DNA of 64,000 nt from Heterobilharzia americana. Lineage: Eukaryota; Platyhelminthes; Trematoda; Strigeidida; Schistosomatidae. Under the pieces are notes generated by a model that was given only the letters and a program-made list of their open reading frames with translations, made no database searches and was not told the origin of the DNA. The stretch lies in the NCBI GenBank assembly GCA_944470555.2, contig OX104127.1:27295661-27359660 (forward strand). The letters run 5' to 3'. Of the stretch, positions 45,059 through 55,836 are shown in pieces (position 1 is the first letter of the stretch; each line of letters begins with the position of its first letter). The position numbers and the translations under genes were made by a program.

Positions 45059-45388
45059 CGGTGCGAACATGACAGACGCGGAGGCCAATCACTAATTATT
45101 CGAACTTGTTATATACCCACGAATACCAGACCAAGAAAGAGCACAATAGCGTAGTCGGATGGAACGGTATATTTACGAGGTCGTGCCAAGATACCGATGC
45201 GTTCCAATTAACTGGCTAGAGCGTCGATTACGAGCAGTGCAACGTAACACGACAGCGTGCCAAATGGTGAGGGTGCTTGACCGGGTGCCTTCAGCTTAGC
45301 GAGTCCAGTTAGACTACCAAGGTCAGCATCAATGTTGCATGTTGTCGAACCCTAGGCTATTGGTTCTGGAGAAGTATGTGACGCTATA
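45059..45388 (-). repeat. 330-bp Gypsy LTR (5' LTR, minus strand)
   Basis: Very similar to the solo LTR at 62688-63017 over its full 330 bp; the plus-strand partner at 34342-34671 is a little more diverged. Its TG/CA ends are slightly mutated (cggtgcg and cgctata on the plus strand). Confidence 0.9.
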
Positions 45389-45562
45389 GAGCTGCAGGAG
45401 GTGAGTTGCTGGATCTACTGAATCAGACTCCGCCAGCGACATGAACCGTTCCACAACACAGAATCAAGCACCAACGATGTCATCGCTCTACGCATGCTCG
45501 TTAAATTGATAGTTGGTATTGATCCTGTCAATAAATATTTCAACTATCTAGGATAATAAAGT

Positions 45563-45648
45563 TGTAACGTGTTCGAAACCTTATTGACAACACTGGTCAC
45601 GTTTGCTTCCTTGCTCTTTCAGGATACGTAAACTTAACATTGACGAAG
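45563..45648 (+). repeat. Gypsy LTR segment, left
   Basis: Direct repeat of 56452-56537, with about ten substitutions by eye, ending at ...aacattgacgaaga. Sequence to the right differs from the right copy, so this LTR is probably internally deleted or truncated. The mismatches suggest substantial age. Confidence 0.7.
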
Positions 45649-45679
45649 ACGATACTGCGTAATTCCTTTATCTGCTAGT

Positions 45680-46833
45680 CGGAAACAATGAAGCCAGTCA
45701 CTGGCGTTGAGCCGCCCGCCGTCACAACCAAACCTTACGACTCCCCTCGGGAACGGCACGTCACTTTACGCGAGCCTCTCACCCTCGAAATATCCCCAGA
45801 TTACCGGCTGTAGAAGCCGCATACGCAGTCATTCCTCACTTATCTCTCTTCAGCCGCCCACCACGACCGCATCTCAGCATCGCTCAGCGAGGAGGCTGCT
45901 CTCAGGGCATCTGCTGCCGGATTCTCCGCCACCAACTTGCCGTCCACCAACCGGCACTCTTGAACTAAGGCTTCAATCTCCAGTCGGCGCCGCAGCAATA
46001 CGCAATGGAATTGATCTCGCTTGGACAACTGCCGGAGGAGTCACTTATAGACTACTAGAACACACTACTATGCCTCGCCGTCCACGCACCACCAGACCTG
46101 GATACGACGGCACGTGAAACATTCGCATGTTCTCGCTTTGCGGAAGGACGTCTACCAGGTAAACTAGGAAATCATTTCCTCCACCTGCCACCAAGTTTGG
46201 CCCGCGAAATCAAAACTACTTCCCGAGGCGCCATGGACGTGGGATCCCAAACCCCAACAACACCGAACGTGAACGCCGTGTCCAACCAACAGCCCGCTGA
46301 AGAAAACACGGTAACGTCCACTAACTTCTCTTCACTTTGGAGGGCAAACCACCTAAACGCCGGCTGGACGGCTGCACAAACGTCAGCTCCCCGAGGTTAC
46401 CACTACTGCCGGCGTTTTGGTTCGCGAGCTTGGCGCTGTAAACACAGCCGTCGCGGTGTTCTTGGTGAGTCCTCATTTTATAATTTATCGGCCTTTAGAT
46501 GTAAACGGGCTCCGCTGACCATATGTGGGACGGTAAACGAGGTAAATACTGTAATGCTGGTGGGCACCGACGCACCCATGTCTGTTGTTAGGGTGCCCTT
46601 CCTCCATAACCTGCCAGATGATACCGACATGACACCGCCCCACACAGTCCTCACGGCGACAGACGGTGCTAGCATCAACGCCGACGGTACTTCTCGCCTA
46701 AAACTGCACATCGGGGCACTTCAAGTAACCCACCAGTTCTTAGTATGCACACACGTTACCTGCAATCGAATCCTGGGAGTCGATTTTCTCACTAGTCACT
46801 CAACTTCCGTTGATGTTACCAACGCACGCACTG
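45680..46833 (+). pseudogene. Gypsy gag and protease, broken
   Basis: The first frame starts near 45707 and shifts repeatedly (residues such as TLREPLTLEISPDYRL and AAHHDRISASLSEEAALRA). From 46197 a 234-codon open frame carries a damaged nucleocapsid (YHYCRRFGSRAWRCKHSR, from the CHCC type) and a protease-like segment in which the DTGA site reads GTDAPMSVV, ending with the typical RILGVDFLTS. The loss of the catalytic Asp-Thr-Gly means it is inactive. Confidence 0.75.
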
Positions 46834-47060
46834 TAATTGATTCCACTACCATACCATCGTGCCTCTGCCGTGTTTCAACGTTTGATGCAGATAATACCTG
46901 ATGAGTTGATCCCCCAAAAGTGTTTAATATATCTGGACGACATAAATGTTAGTGGGAAGTCACCGACGGATCACTTAACCAACTTACAGGCGGTCCTCCA
47001 ACGTTTAAAACGACACAACTTGAAGTTAAAGCCGTTAAAGTGTTACTTTTCGAAGTGAAG
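46834..47060 (+). pseudogene. Gypsy RT, C-terminal part only
   Basis: Reads ASAVFQRLMQIIPDELIPQK followed by CLIYLDDINVSGKSPTDHL and HNLKLKPLKCYF. The YLDD catalytic box (46930-46941) is intact, but the preceding fingers and motif A are missing because protease sequence joins directly to this point. The last block before RNase H is disrupted by a frameshift near 47058. Confidence 0.8.
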
Positions 47061-47234
47061 TTACTTTCTTAGGCCACCGTATAACACCTGGAGGTGTGCA
47101 GACTAACCCTTAAAAAGCACGCTTTATTATGGGATGGCCAGAGCCCCACTCTTCTCATGTTATTCGCGGCTCCCTCGGTTTAGCATCCCACTGCCGCTGA
47201 TCTGTTCCAAACTCAGCCACACTAGCTGCCCTGC

Positions 47235-47770
47235 CCCGCCGGCTAACTGAGAGAGGGTGGAAGTTCTTACGGACCACAGAATGCCAGCACGCGTTCGACG
47301 AATTACAGGTGCGACTTGCGTCGACACCTATCCTCGCCCTGCCCGATGCATCACCATCTGCTGGGTCTTTCATTTTGGAAACCGGCGCAAGTTTCCATGC
47401 CATTGGGCCGGTTCTTTCCCAAGTAGCGCCAGATGGGCGTGAACGTATAATCGCCTATACTGGTAGCAAACTTGATAAGTGTGAGACACGCTATTCTACT
47501 GCGCGAAGAGAGATGGTGGCCCCTGTCAAATTTCTACAGTACCCCCGGCCACCTCCTTGGAAGCCCTTTTCAAGTTCGCACAGATCATCGTGGCCTCCAA
47601 TGGTTACATTCATTTCATGAACCTGAGGGACAAGTGGCACGCGGAGCAGGCACGCTTGCAGAAATATGATTTCACTTGTGAATGTCACCCTGGACGGCAA
47701 AATGGGGATGCAGATGCTCTTTCTTGCCTGCCTAGCCCCCTGCCGTCAATGCCCTGCTCAGTACTGCCAT
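47235..47770 (+). pseudogene. Gypsy RNase H, broken
   Basis: ECQHAFDELQVRLASTPILALPD, then FILETGASFHAIGPVLSQ, then ERIIAYTGSKLDKCETRYST followed by ARREMVAPVKFLQY, RTDHRGLQWLHSFHEPEGQVA and CECHPGRQNGDADALS: the full RNase H order of Gypsy elements. The first catalytic Asp (LETDAS in relatives) is Gly, and two frame changes are needed. Confidence 0.8.
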
Positions 47771-47869
47771 AGAAGGAGATCAGGCATCCTTACTGAAGAC
47801 AGATTCAGATATCCAACCGGTATGCCTCCGTCAACTTCAACGTAACGATAAGCTGTCTGCTAAGGAGCC

Positions 47870-48218
47870 ATAGGACCAATCACTAGTGACACGTTGCCTC
47901 GGCGCCAAGTGGGGGCACCTACGTCTGATAGACGACGTCTTGTACCTAGTAGAACCCAAGCCACCGGCTCTCCCCATACTGCAGCGGGCTAAATACAGGA
48001 GGTATTGGACCAAGTGCACGATCAACTCGGTCATGCCGGAGAGGGGAAAACAGGAAACGCTATCCGACCTATGATGCATTGGGATATTTCTCAGTTTTGT
48101 CGCGCGGGTGATGCATGCGCCCGAGTCAAATCGCCCCCTCAGGCAACGCGAGCCGCGCCTACCCCAATGTATACAAAATCACCCAACCAGAGAGTGGACA
48201 CAGATCTCATGGGACCTA
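47870..48218 (+). pseudogene. Gypsy integrase N-terminal zinc domain
   Basis: EQVHDQLGHAGEGKTGNA ... FCRAGDACARVKSPPQ gives the H-x4-H and downstream Cys region of the HHCC domain (one Cys of the CxxC appears as Gly), then PMYTKSPNQRVDTDLMGP leading into the catalytic core. It stops at the target duplication tgggaccta (48210-48218) of the compound LINE insertion. Confidence 0.75.
48210..48218. repeat. Left 9-bp target duplication of the compound LINE insert
   Basis: tgggaccta, repeated at 52757-52765. Integrase reading passes from MGP on the left to PTTESKRGN on the right. Confidence 0.8.
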
Positions 48219-48239
48219 TCAATCAATCAATATCAACGT

Positions 48240-49248
48240 AGGACCAGGCATTACTGCGTAACGGTCCGAATTGCCACAGCGCATTGCAGTACATCAAGTA
48301 GAAAGGTAGTGAGGTGAAGGACGACGATAAGAAGATGCGGTCAAAAGAAATATTAGGTACGAGAAGAAAGAAAAGAGGGATGGCAAAATGGTGAGATTCG
48401 GTGTAGCGTCATTAAGGTGGAGATAATGTGTGTATACATCCGCGCCAGTGACGTCGGTTCTGAGCCGTATCCCTCAAAGTCTCCAACCACCGGTTCCTCT
48501 TGTCCCGCGGACTCCAACCACCTAGCCTACATCCCCCACATGGATCGGACCATTAGCCAGAGACTTTATGCATCGGGGCCATGTTTTGGTCTGGCCACCT
48601 CGGACCTTTTTCAAGCCTGGACCTACTTTGGACAACATCACATGATGGGGCAATTGGTGACTAGACATAAGTAGTATGTGTCCTAACCATCTCAACCGGT
48701 GAAGGTTTATAACCTTGTCTACTGACTTACTTCTTCGCCCTAAAACTCTACACCTAAGAGTGACTTCTGCATTACTCACGTGGTGACACGTGGTGACACG
48801 TGGTGGCGGAATACTGCCTATACTACGAAGTCAACCGTGGCCAAACACCTGAAGCCTTCTCACACCCCGCACTCTCAGTGGCCATGTCCCATAGCCACAG
48901 AGCAGAACAGACCGGACTGCTGAGCAGTACACGCACCCCTAGCAGACAAACGGATATCACGGTGGAGCCACAGGTGGCGTGAACTGGCGAAAGCCAATCG
49001 AGCCTTTCGTATCTGCGCAGAGATTTTATCGGCCATTGAGCCAGCCACCGGGGCTGATCCTACTTCCCTGGCAAGCGAAGTGGTCAATACACTCAACCAC
49101 CTCACTCTCTGTTGTTAGCCGCGGCACCATTAAAGGCCAGTCCTGGAACAACAGTTTACACTTGAGTGGTGAGAAGCACATCCCAAACACTCTCAAATTG
49201 CCACTGAGTGTCAAGAAGACCCTGCACCTTGTCACCGTCTTCACCTAA
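48240..49248 (-). pseudogene. SR3-like post-RT region and 3' UTR
   Basis: Reads KCKLLFQDWPLMVPRLTTES, VVECIDHFACQGSRISPGG, ARLAFASSRHLWLHRDIRLSARG and HRLRWLGHILLMSSHQLPHH in separate frames, followed by a non-coding tail shared with 27.86-28.2 kb (ggaccaggcattactgcgtaac). It is more diverged than the copies at 28.2 and 63.4 kb. Confidence 0.75.
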
Positions 49249-50624
49249 CTAGACTGTGTCATATGCACATTCTAGGTCTAACGAAAATTCTCCTGCGATT
49301 AGGTCAACGTCTGTGTAATCAGATGACGGGAGGCAGACCTCCATGAGAATATCTGTGATAAAATTGAATAAGAATGGAGAGAGTGGGCACCCTTGATGGA
49401 CACCACTCGATGAGCATAGCTTTCTGGACATCTCACCATAGGCTCTGACACACCCACAAGTGTTCGAGTAGAGAGCCTTCAATAAGGTGGTCTACTTACT
49501 CGGGACGCCTTTCAGTGAGAGACATTGCCATAAGACTTTTCGATCAACAGATTCGAATGCCACCTTCAGGTCGAGAAATACAGCTATTGTCGGGCGTCTG
49601 TAAGCGTGACCATGTTCCAGAACCTGGCGCAGTGTGAATATTTGGTCGATACACCCACGGTTGTGTCTAAAGCCTGCCTGCTTTTGTCATGTTTGCTGTT
49701 CCCGAGCTCCAATCAGGTTTCGGAGAATTATAGGACCTAGGATCTTGAATACTATGTTCGTCAGGCTGATTTGTCTGTGGTCATCACAGTAGGACTTCTC
49801 GCATTTCTGGAAGACTGGGATAATCAGTGATTTAGACCAGTCAGAGGGGATCGTATTTGATTCCCATATACTGGTTAACACTTCCGTTAACCTGACTAAG
49901 AGCACCTTACCACCATCCTTGTATATCTGAGGAGTTAGTCTGTCTGGTCCTGCCGTCGTTCCTCGTTTCAGGTTACCTACAGCTTTCTCGACCTCTGCTA
50001 GTGTTGGGGGGTCCATCTCAATTGTCTATTCAGAATCCACTGGATACCGGGCAACGTAATGGTGCCTGGAGGCCAGTTAAATTGTTCCACGAAGTGTTCT
50101 ACCTAACGTCCTAGTCGTCTCCCCTGCGAGTAAATCGCAGATCCGTCCTTCTCCGCTATGGTCTCACTAACCGCAGTCGGCCTATTCCCCCCAGTTTCCT
50201 TAATAAGTCTTAATAATCGTTTACTGTTACCACTCGTCGCTGCCTTTTCCATTTCTTTAACCTTCATTGCCCACCACTGTCCGCGATCGTTGTGTAGACT
50301 TTTCATCGGTCTACTTTTAAGTTGTGCTGGTCCTGTACTGTACTCAGAGCCTGTGGGTATGCGTTCACGTGTATCCATCAGTTCGGAAGAAGCCGCTGAT
50401 ATCCAATGGCTCTTTTTAGCCACTATTTTGGAGTCGGTTACAGTCTTCTGCGCTGCGTTTACAGCAGACTGAAGATGGCACCAAGCTTCTTCTGGATGAC
50501 TGGTAGTCTTATATTCTGATAGCTCCCTAGCCAACTTCTCACGGGACACGGCTTTGGTGTTTCCGTAGTCCAGCAGCACTCGTAGCAGGTTTTTGCCAAA
50601 GTTTTCTTGCGTCCACTGAGACAC
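49249..50624 (-). pseudogene. SR3-like reverse transcriptase, broken
   Basis: From 50624 down: WTQENFGKNLLRVLLDYG, EEAWCHLQSAVNAA, then LAEVEKAVGNLKRGTTAGPD (50003-49945), WSKSLIIPVFQK, YCDDHRQISLTNIVFKILGPI (49800-49737), motif A near 49590 (out of frame), SSGVHQGCPLSPFLFNFITD (49415-49350), and the motif C region read as LDLECAYDTV, in which one Asp of ADD is Tyr. A stop sits before the motif B frame. Inactive. Confidence 0.75.
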
Positions 50625-50724
50625 AGGTATATACTTGCCAGGACCAACGCACGATCTCTATCTGATAACGTACTCTAGAGGGAGCGGCAGGCTCGGTGGA
50701 CGCCTCGTCAGACAGTGTCTTTCT

Positions 50725-51762
50725 TTATGTCTGAAGTTGGTGCTGGCTGAAAATAGGCGGTTGTGACAGGCGATCACCGTTACCTATACTTTCAGCTGGG
50801 ATTCCAAAAGTGCCACCTAAGTGCCTTTCTGTCCCACTCAGTCTATCCACCTGTGAATTGAAGTCACCTGCGATAACCACCACGTCCAAACGTTTGGCTT
50901 CCGAGAGAAGGCTAAACAGTTTAACGGGTGAACTCGTCCTTAAATTCATCCGAGCCGCAGTCAGTGGGTGCGTAAGCAGAGATTACAAAGAGACAACGGC
51001 GAGTTTCACTGTTCCTTTTAGTTCTTACTGTGCCGTTCAGCCTCGTGGTGCAGGGGCGACTATCAACTGGAATCCAGTTTAATAGTGAGTTTTCTGCCCT
51101 AGTGCTTAGTGCTATGCCTACACCTGCATGACCGCGAGAGCTAGCCATTGAATCTCCAGAAACCGGAAGGGCGAATTTTGCGGTATTACCACATTGGTCG
51201 AGAGAGGTCAGGTGAATAACCTTACTTGGGTCCTGTACGCGTGTCTCACAAACACGGCACACGTCCATGGCCCGGACTGCTACAGCCTTTGACAATGAAG
51301 CCTGTTGAACAATTTGACGGGAGTGCGGACATTGAATGCCCGATGTGTAATTTGAAGCTTGGTTTGAGGGGACCAAGGATGCTGTCCTGTGGACTCAGGT
51401 CGTTGTCAAAGGCTGCAGATCCAGGAGAAATTGAACACGACGTAGTATCGGTAATTGAGACGTGAAGGAAGATTAGAAGGTAATGATGGAGGAGGTGGGT
51501 AGCAGTCTGAGGAAACTTGAGTGCTGACAGAGTTGTGAGGACGGTTGACACTTCCCGGCTGCCCACATCGTGAAAGGCTATTTCTCCTTAAGGTACCTAA
51601 AGGAGATTTGTGTGACCACAGGGCACATTGGACATCTGCTTGAGGCTTGTCACACGTAGCATTCTCAGTGTGATTATTTTGAACTTTTGTATTTTCGGAG
51701 CCAGGTGGTCGAAAGGAAACGACAAATGAGCCAACACCGCCGGCCTGGCAGACCGGGGGCAT
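50725..51762 (-). pseudogene. SR3-like N-terminal region and endonuclease, broken
   Basis: From 51762 down: MPPVCQAGGVGSFVVSFRPP and a Ser/Pro-rich stretch. Then, after frame changes, the endonuclease: AVRAMDVCRVCETRVQDPS, SSRGHAGVGIALSTRAENSL, CLFVISAYAPTD, and VVVIAGDFNSQVDRLSGTER at about 50870-50810. The GDFN and SAYAPT motifs are intact, but the domain is spread over three frames. Confidence 0.75.
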
Positions 51763-52080
51763 GGTGGAGTGTGTTATTTCTGAAGCCGACCTTTCTTAAC
51801 CCACCCCCTTCACTGAGGGGGCAGCATCAGCATGGTGCTGCTGGTCATCCAAGGTAAACGCCTTACTGCTGTCGTAACCGATCCAGCTAGTAGCAGTAAG
51901 ACTTCGCCCTCGGACCCCCATCATAGCAATTTACACCACAACGGCAACCGCTTTTCGTCTAAGCAATATCCAGCAGACCTTTCTGGTGTGGTAGGATCTC
52001 GGTGGAGCAAGCATTCCACCAGCATAGCTCGCTGGGTCACTGTGATATGCAAGTCCGACCGCCATGTCAAGGTAGCAGCT

Positions 52081-52756
52081 TAAATGTTTATAACTTCATC
52101 AATCGTCTGTACATAGGTATATAACAAGTGAATGCTTGGTCCAAAGTCCTCTAATCTCTCTATTTCTCAGTGATATCTCCGGTCACACACTAGTTTTCAT
52201 TATCGTCGTGCGCACCTTCACCCTTTCCCACCTTAGCTTACCTCTAAATTGTTGGTTCTGGATACTTCTTCAAGTAAGTTTTGTAGTTGGTACAAAGAAC
52301 TCACCCAGATGTATCACGGTTGATCTACTCCTGCGTATTTTTGTGCTCCTGTTTCGAATTTCGCCTGTTGCCCGCTTTCGTTATTCACTTTTCAGATCTA
52401 CCTAACCAGTCCTGCATTCAAATGGAATCCTAGAAACAGCATTTGTCAGTGTGCACCATGCCATCAAAACGTTATGACGAACTCGCACACCCCGAGGTTG
52501 TGACTGTGATGCGGCCCCACCTTCAAGAATATTGGAAGATTCAAACAATAACCGAATAATTCCTAATTTTGAACGCAGCCTGCTTCAATACACCTCTTAC
52601 ATGCTATAAATAACGGTATCTTATGTACAGCTTAACATTGTACGTAATAGTCATTTCTCATTACCGAAATGGTCAAATCTGTAAACTGGTTTGTATTCGT
52701 GTAACCTATGTTGCATGAAATATATTATCATCATAATCATTATTATCGGTAGGGCG
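52081..52756 (+). mobile_element. 5'-truncated CR1 copy (3' UTR only)
   Basis: Matches the 3' UTR of the CR1 at 55160-55835 from taaatgtttataacttcatc through the att/atc-rich tail, with scattered differences. It carries no coding sequence. It joins the 5' end of the antisense SR3-like element at 52080/52081, and its tail ends just before the right target duplication. Confidence 0.85.
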
Positions 52757-53098
52757 TGGGACCTACCACGGAGTCGAAACGTGGAAATCATAACATCCTC
52801 GTGATAGCGGACTACTTTATGAAATAGTGCGGGCCTGTGGCCCTGCAGCAACAAGATGCGGCTACTGTCACCCGTGCATTCATCGATACCTGGGTTCCTC
52901 GCTCCGGAGCGCCTATGCCACTGCGTTCGGACCACGGCTCCGTTTTCGAAAGCCAACTCCCCGTTCACTTTTGCAATATCTTCGGCATCCGGAAAACGCA
53001 CACTGCCGCATACCACCCCTAGGGCGATGGCTTGGTAGGGCGCACCAACAGAACCATCGAGAGCCTGCTTCGCGCATTTCTTCGCTAAACACCCCCCA
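52757..53098 (+). pseudogene. Gypsy integrase catalytic core segment
   Basis: After the right 9-bp duplication (52757-52765): KRGNHNILVIADYFMK (core Asp), VALQQQDAATVTRAFIDTWV, PMPLRSDHGSVFESQL (second Asp), TAAYHP and GDGLVGRTNRTIESLLRAFL. The D-D-35-E order is recognisable, but the Glu of the ERTNR block is Gly and a stop precedes GDG. It ends where the CR1 LINE begins (near 53098). Confidence 0.8.
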
Positions 53099-53118
53099 TA
53101 GGTACAGTGCTTTTCACT

Positions 53119-54690
53119 AAACAAAACATTTCTCTAGCTATAGCATCACTTTGAACCTCATACGGTGCGGGGCCTGATGGAATTCCAACCATCTTGTTAA
53201 AAAGAGGTGGCGAAGATATACCGCTGATTCTCTTGAACCTCTTTAATACGTCCCTCTCCAGTGGCAATTACCCTGAGAACTGGAAACTATCATACATATG
53301 TCCTAAACATAAATGTGGACCAACATCTAATATAGAAAACTACCGACCTATAAACATCACATCAGTAGTATCCAGGACTGTGGAAAAGGTGATTGTGAAA
53401 GCGGTTGTCGTCTATATGACGACTAACCAATTACTCTCACCAGCACAACATGGATTCTTGAAAGGCCGGTCATGCGCTACAAGCTACCTTGACGATCTAG
53501 ACAACGTTACAAGCAAGCGTGACCAAGGCCTATTTGTAACTACCCTTTTCTTAGACTTCAAGCAAGCATTCGATAAGGTGCCTCACAAACGCCTGGTCAC
53601 TAAGTCGCAATCATATGGTTTCCGAGACCCGTTACTGTCCTGGCTTAGAACGTCTTTCGAGGGTCGCTTCCAAGCTATAAAATTCAGCAATTGCTACTCC
53701 TCCCCTAGACCTATACAAAGTGGTGTCGTCCAGGGTAGTGTGCTAGGACCGATACTTTTCCTAATCTATGCAAACGATGTCTGCAGTGTTATCCGAAATG
53801 GCATACCCTACCTTTTTGCTGACGACTTGAAGATAGTCTACAGCTATTCTCCTGCAGCACTAACACAGGGTTTCTCTCAGATACAAGAAGATCTGAAGAG
53901 AATATTTATATGGAGCGAGACCTGGCAGCTCCCTCTAAACCCAAATAAAAGTGGCACCCTCCATTTCAATAAATCCCACCCAGAAGTAACACTAAACTTG
54001 GGTGACATTGCACTGCAGGTATACAACACTGTGAAAGACCTCGGAATCACTTACTCCAGAAGTTTGACTTCTACGGAGTATGCAGATTCAGTTGTTTCCA
54101 AGGGCAGAAGACGCATTGGTCCTATACACAGAAACATACTCATACCTGAGGCAAAACTTATACTGAACAAGGCCATGGTTCGCCCAATATTAGAGCACTG
54201 CACCGTTATCTATGTCAGCATGAATGTATCGGACAGAATTCGAGTAGAGAACATTCAACGAAACTTTACTCGGTGCCTACTAATACATAATGAAGGACTT
54301 CCTTACGAAGCAAGATGCAAAAAACTAGAACTAGAATCACTCTGGCTGAGACGCCTGAAGCTCAACTTAACACTTCTTTTTCGTCTTTTATTTGCAAACC
54401 CTAAAACGAAATGTGCTATCACTTTTAAATCAACACAGGCATATAATCTGCGTAATAGCGAGAACATCATCCCAATAAATAAGTATCGCTCAAAACTTCG
54501 ATGTAGGTTTTTCATAACGCAATACAGTATGCTGTGGAACAAACTTCCCGCTCCTATACGAGCATGCCGTTCTCTCGGCCAGTTTCAACGACTACCTAGT
54601 AAATTCCTCCTATCTAACGAATCTCATCAATTCGTTGACGGCCAAACCACAAACGGTAATGCCATGTACAAAGGTGCCACCGGTACCTAG
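53119..54690 (+). pseudogene. CR1 reverse transcriptase, C-terminal two thirds open
   Basis: Open for 498 codons from 53194, with related residues readable from about 53119 beyond a stop. Numbered from 53194: PENW at 27-30, NYRPINITSVVSR at 49-61, motif A FLDFKQAFDKVPH with Asp121, motif B SGVVQGSVLGPILFLIYAND at 176-195, and catalytic FADD at 208-211. The post-RT region follows with W-x-L-PLNPNKS and the C-terminal MLWNKLPAPIRACRSLGQF. Catalytic residues look intact, but the endonuclease is missing by 5' truncation, so the copy is not autonomous. It is the best-preserved LINE frame in the window. Confidence 0.85.
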
Positions 54691-55797
54691 ACTCAAGGGA
54701 GACTAACAGCAATGACATAAGTATACAATGCCGAAAACTAAACGCAATATTTAAGTTAAAATCTAATTTCTTTGAAAAAAACGACCAAGAGGGAACAGGG
54801 AGCGGAGTGCGACACGATGTTTTACAGTGAACTCAGTAGCTACTCAAATGTAACCTACTTTTCTTCATAGCCTAACTGATCTCACGACTTAACACCTATT
54901 TCCTAAAAACCGTCCCTTAAAGTAATCTCTTTACTCCGAAGAGATAAAAGAACTGTCTTTCGGTGCATTTTCATAGCATGCAACTCTTTATTATTTGCCC
55001 TTTGTCATCAGTACTTACATCTAAGTATTCTGCACCAACATAGTTTCGGTAGACCCGATGTGGTAATACTCAACAAGCAACACCATGATCATCCCCTCGT
55101 GACCTGATAAAGGGTGGTTACCGTCCTAAAAACAAAAAAGCCCACGAATTTCACCTAAATGTCTATAACTTCATCTTACGCTTGTGCATAGGTATATAAC
55201 AAGTTAATACCTGGTCCAATATCCCCTAATCTTTCTATTTCGTAGTGATATCTTCAGCTTCAGACTGATTTTCATTACTGTCGTGCGCACCTTCATCTTC
55301 TTCCACCTAAGCTTACCTCAAAACAGTTGGTTCTGGATACTTCTTCAAGTAAGTTTTGTGGTTGGCACAAAGAACTCACCCAGATGTATCACGGTCGATC
55401 TACTCCTGCGTATTTTTGTGCTCCTGTTTCGAATTTCGCCTCTTGCCCGCTTTTGTTATTCACTTTGCATATTTACCTAACCAGTCCTGCATTCAAATGG
55501 AATCCTACAAATCGCATTCGTCGGTGGGAAATATTGCCATCAAAACGTTATGACGAACTCGCACACCTCAAGGTCGTGACTGTGATGCGGCCTCACCCTC
55601 AAGAATATTGGATGATCCAAACGATGACTGGATAATCTTCAAATTCGAACTGAGCCTGCTTCAACACACCTCCCATATGCCATAAATCACAGCATCTAAT
55701 GTACAGCATAACATTGTACATAATAGTCATCTCTCATTACCGAAGTGATCAAACCTGTAAACTGGTTTGTATTCATGTAACTTTTGTTGTATGAAAT
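54691..55797 (+). other. CR1 3' UTR
   Basis: Non-coding 1.1 kb between the RT stop and the (att)n tail. The last 640 bp recur at 52081-52745, which identifies that segment as another CR1 end. Confidence 0.75.
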
Positions 55798-55798
55798 A

Positions 55799-55835
<37 letters not shown>
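55798..55835. repeat. (att)n tail of the CR1 LINE
   Basis: About twelve ATT units ending the LINE. Confidence 0.85.

Positions 55836-55836
<1 letters not shown>

Larger units (their letters stand above)
41365..45388 (-). mobile_element. Internally deleted CsRn1/Boudicca-type Gypsy element, minus strand
   Basis: Reading from 45388 down: complete 5' LTR, gag, start of protease, a 1.47 kb foreign insert (42601-44066), rest of protease, first RT block, 3' non-coding region and 34 bp of 3' LTR. It has the same central deletion as the plus-strand copy at 32480-34671. The 3' LTR is cut by the CR1 tail. Confidence 0.8.
48219..52080 (-). mobile_element. Near full-length SR3-like RTE LINE, antisense
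   Basis: On the minus strand: 5' UTR (52080-51770), an ORF opening with the cysteine-containing MPPVCQAGGVGSF segment, endonuclease, RT, the post-RT region and a tail (tca/atca repeats at 48219-48236). About 3.86 kb. The ORF is broken in many places. SR3/Perere-3 is an RTE-clade family of S. mansoni; identity to that family is inference from domain order and from the 5' UTR as I remember it. Confidence 0.8.
53099..55835 (+). mobile_element. 5'-truncated CR1-clade LINE inserted in the Gypsy integrase
   Basis: Starts within the N-terminal part of the RT domain (YGAGPDGIP at 53160), runs through the RT frame, a 1.1 kb 3' UTR and an (att)n tail (55798-55835). The short word acagt at the left junction (53105 area) and at 55838 may be a 5-bp target duplication. 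Gypsy integrase sequence resumes at about 55838. Confidence 0.85.

Noticed and set aside
55798..55835. (att)n tract considered as an independent microsatellite or CRISPR-like repeat
   Set aside because: It is the LINE tail; no spaced direct repeats typical of CRISPR occur anywhere in the window.
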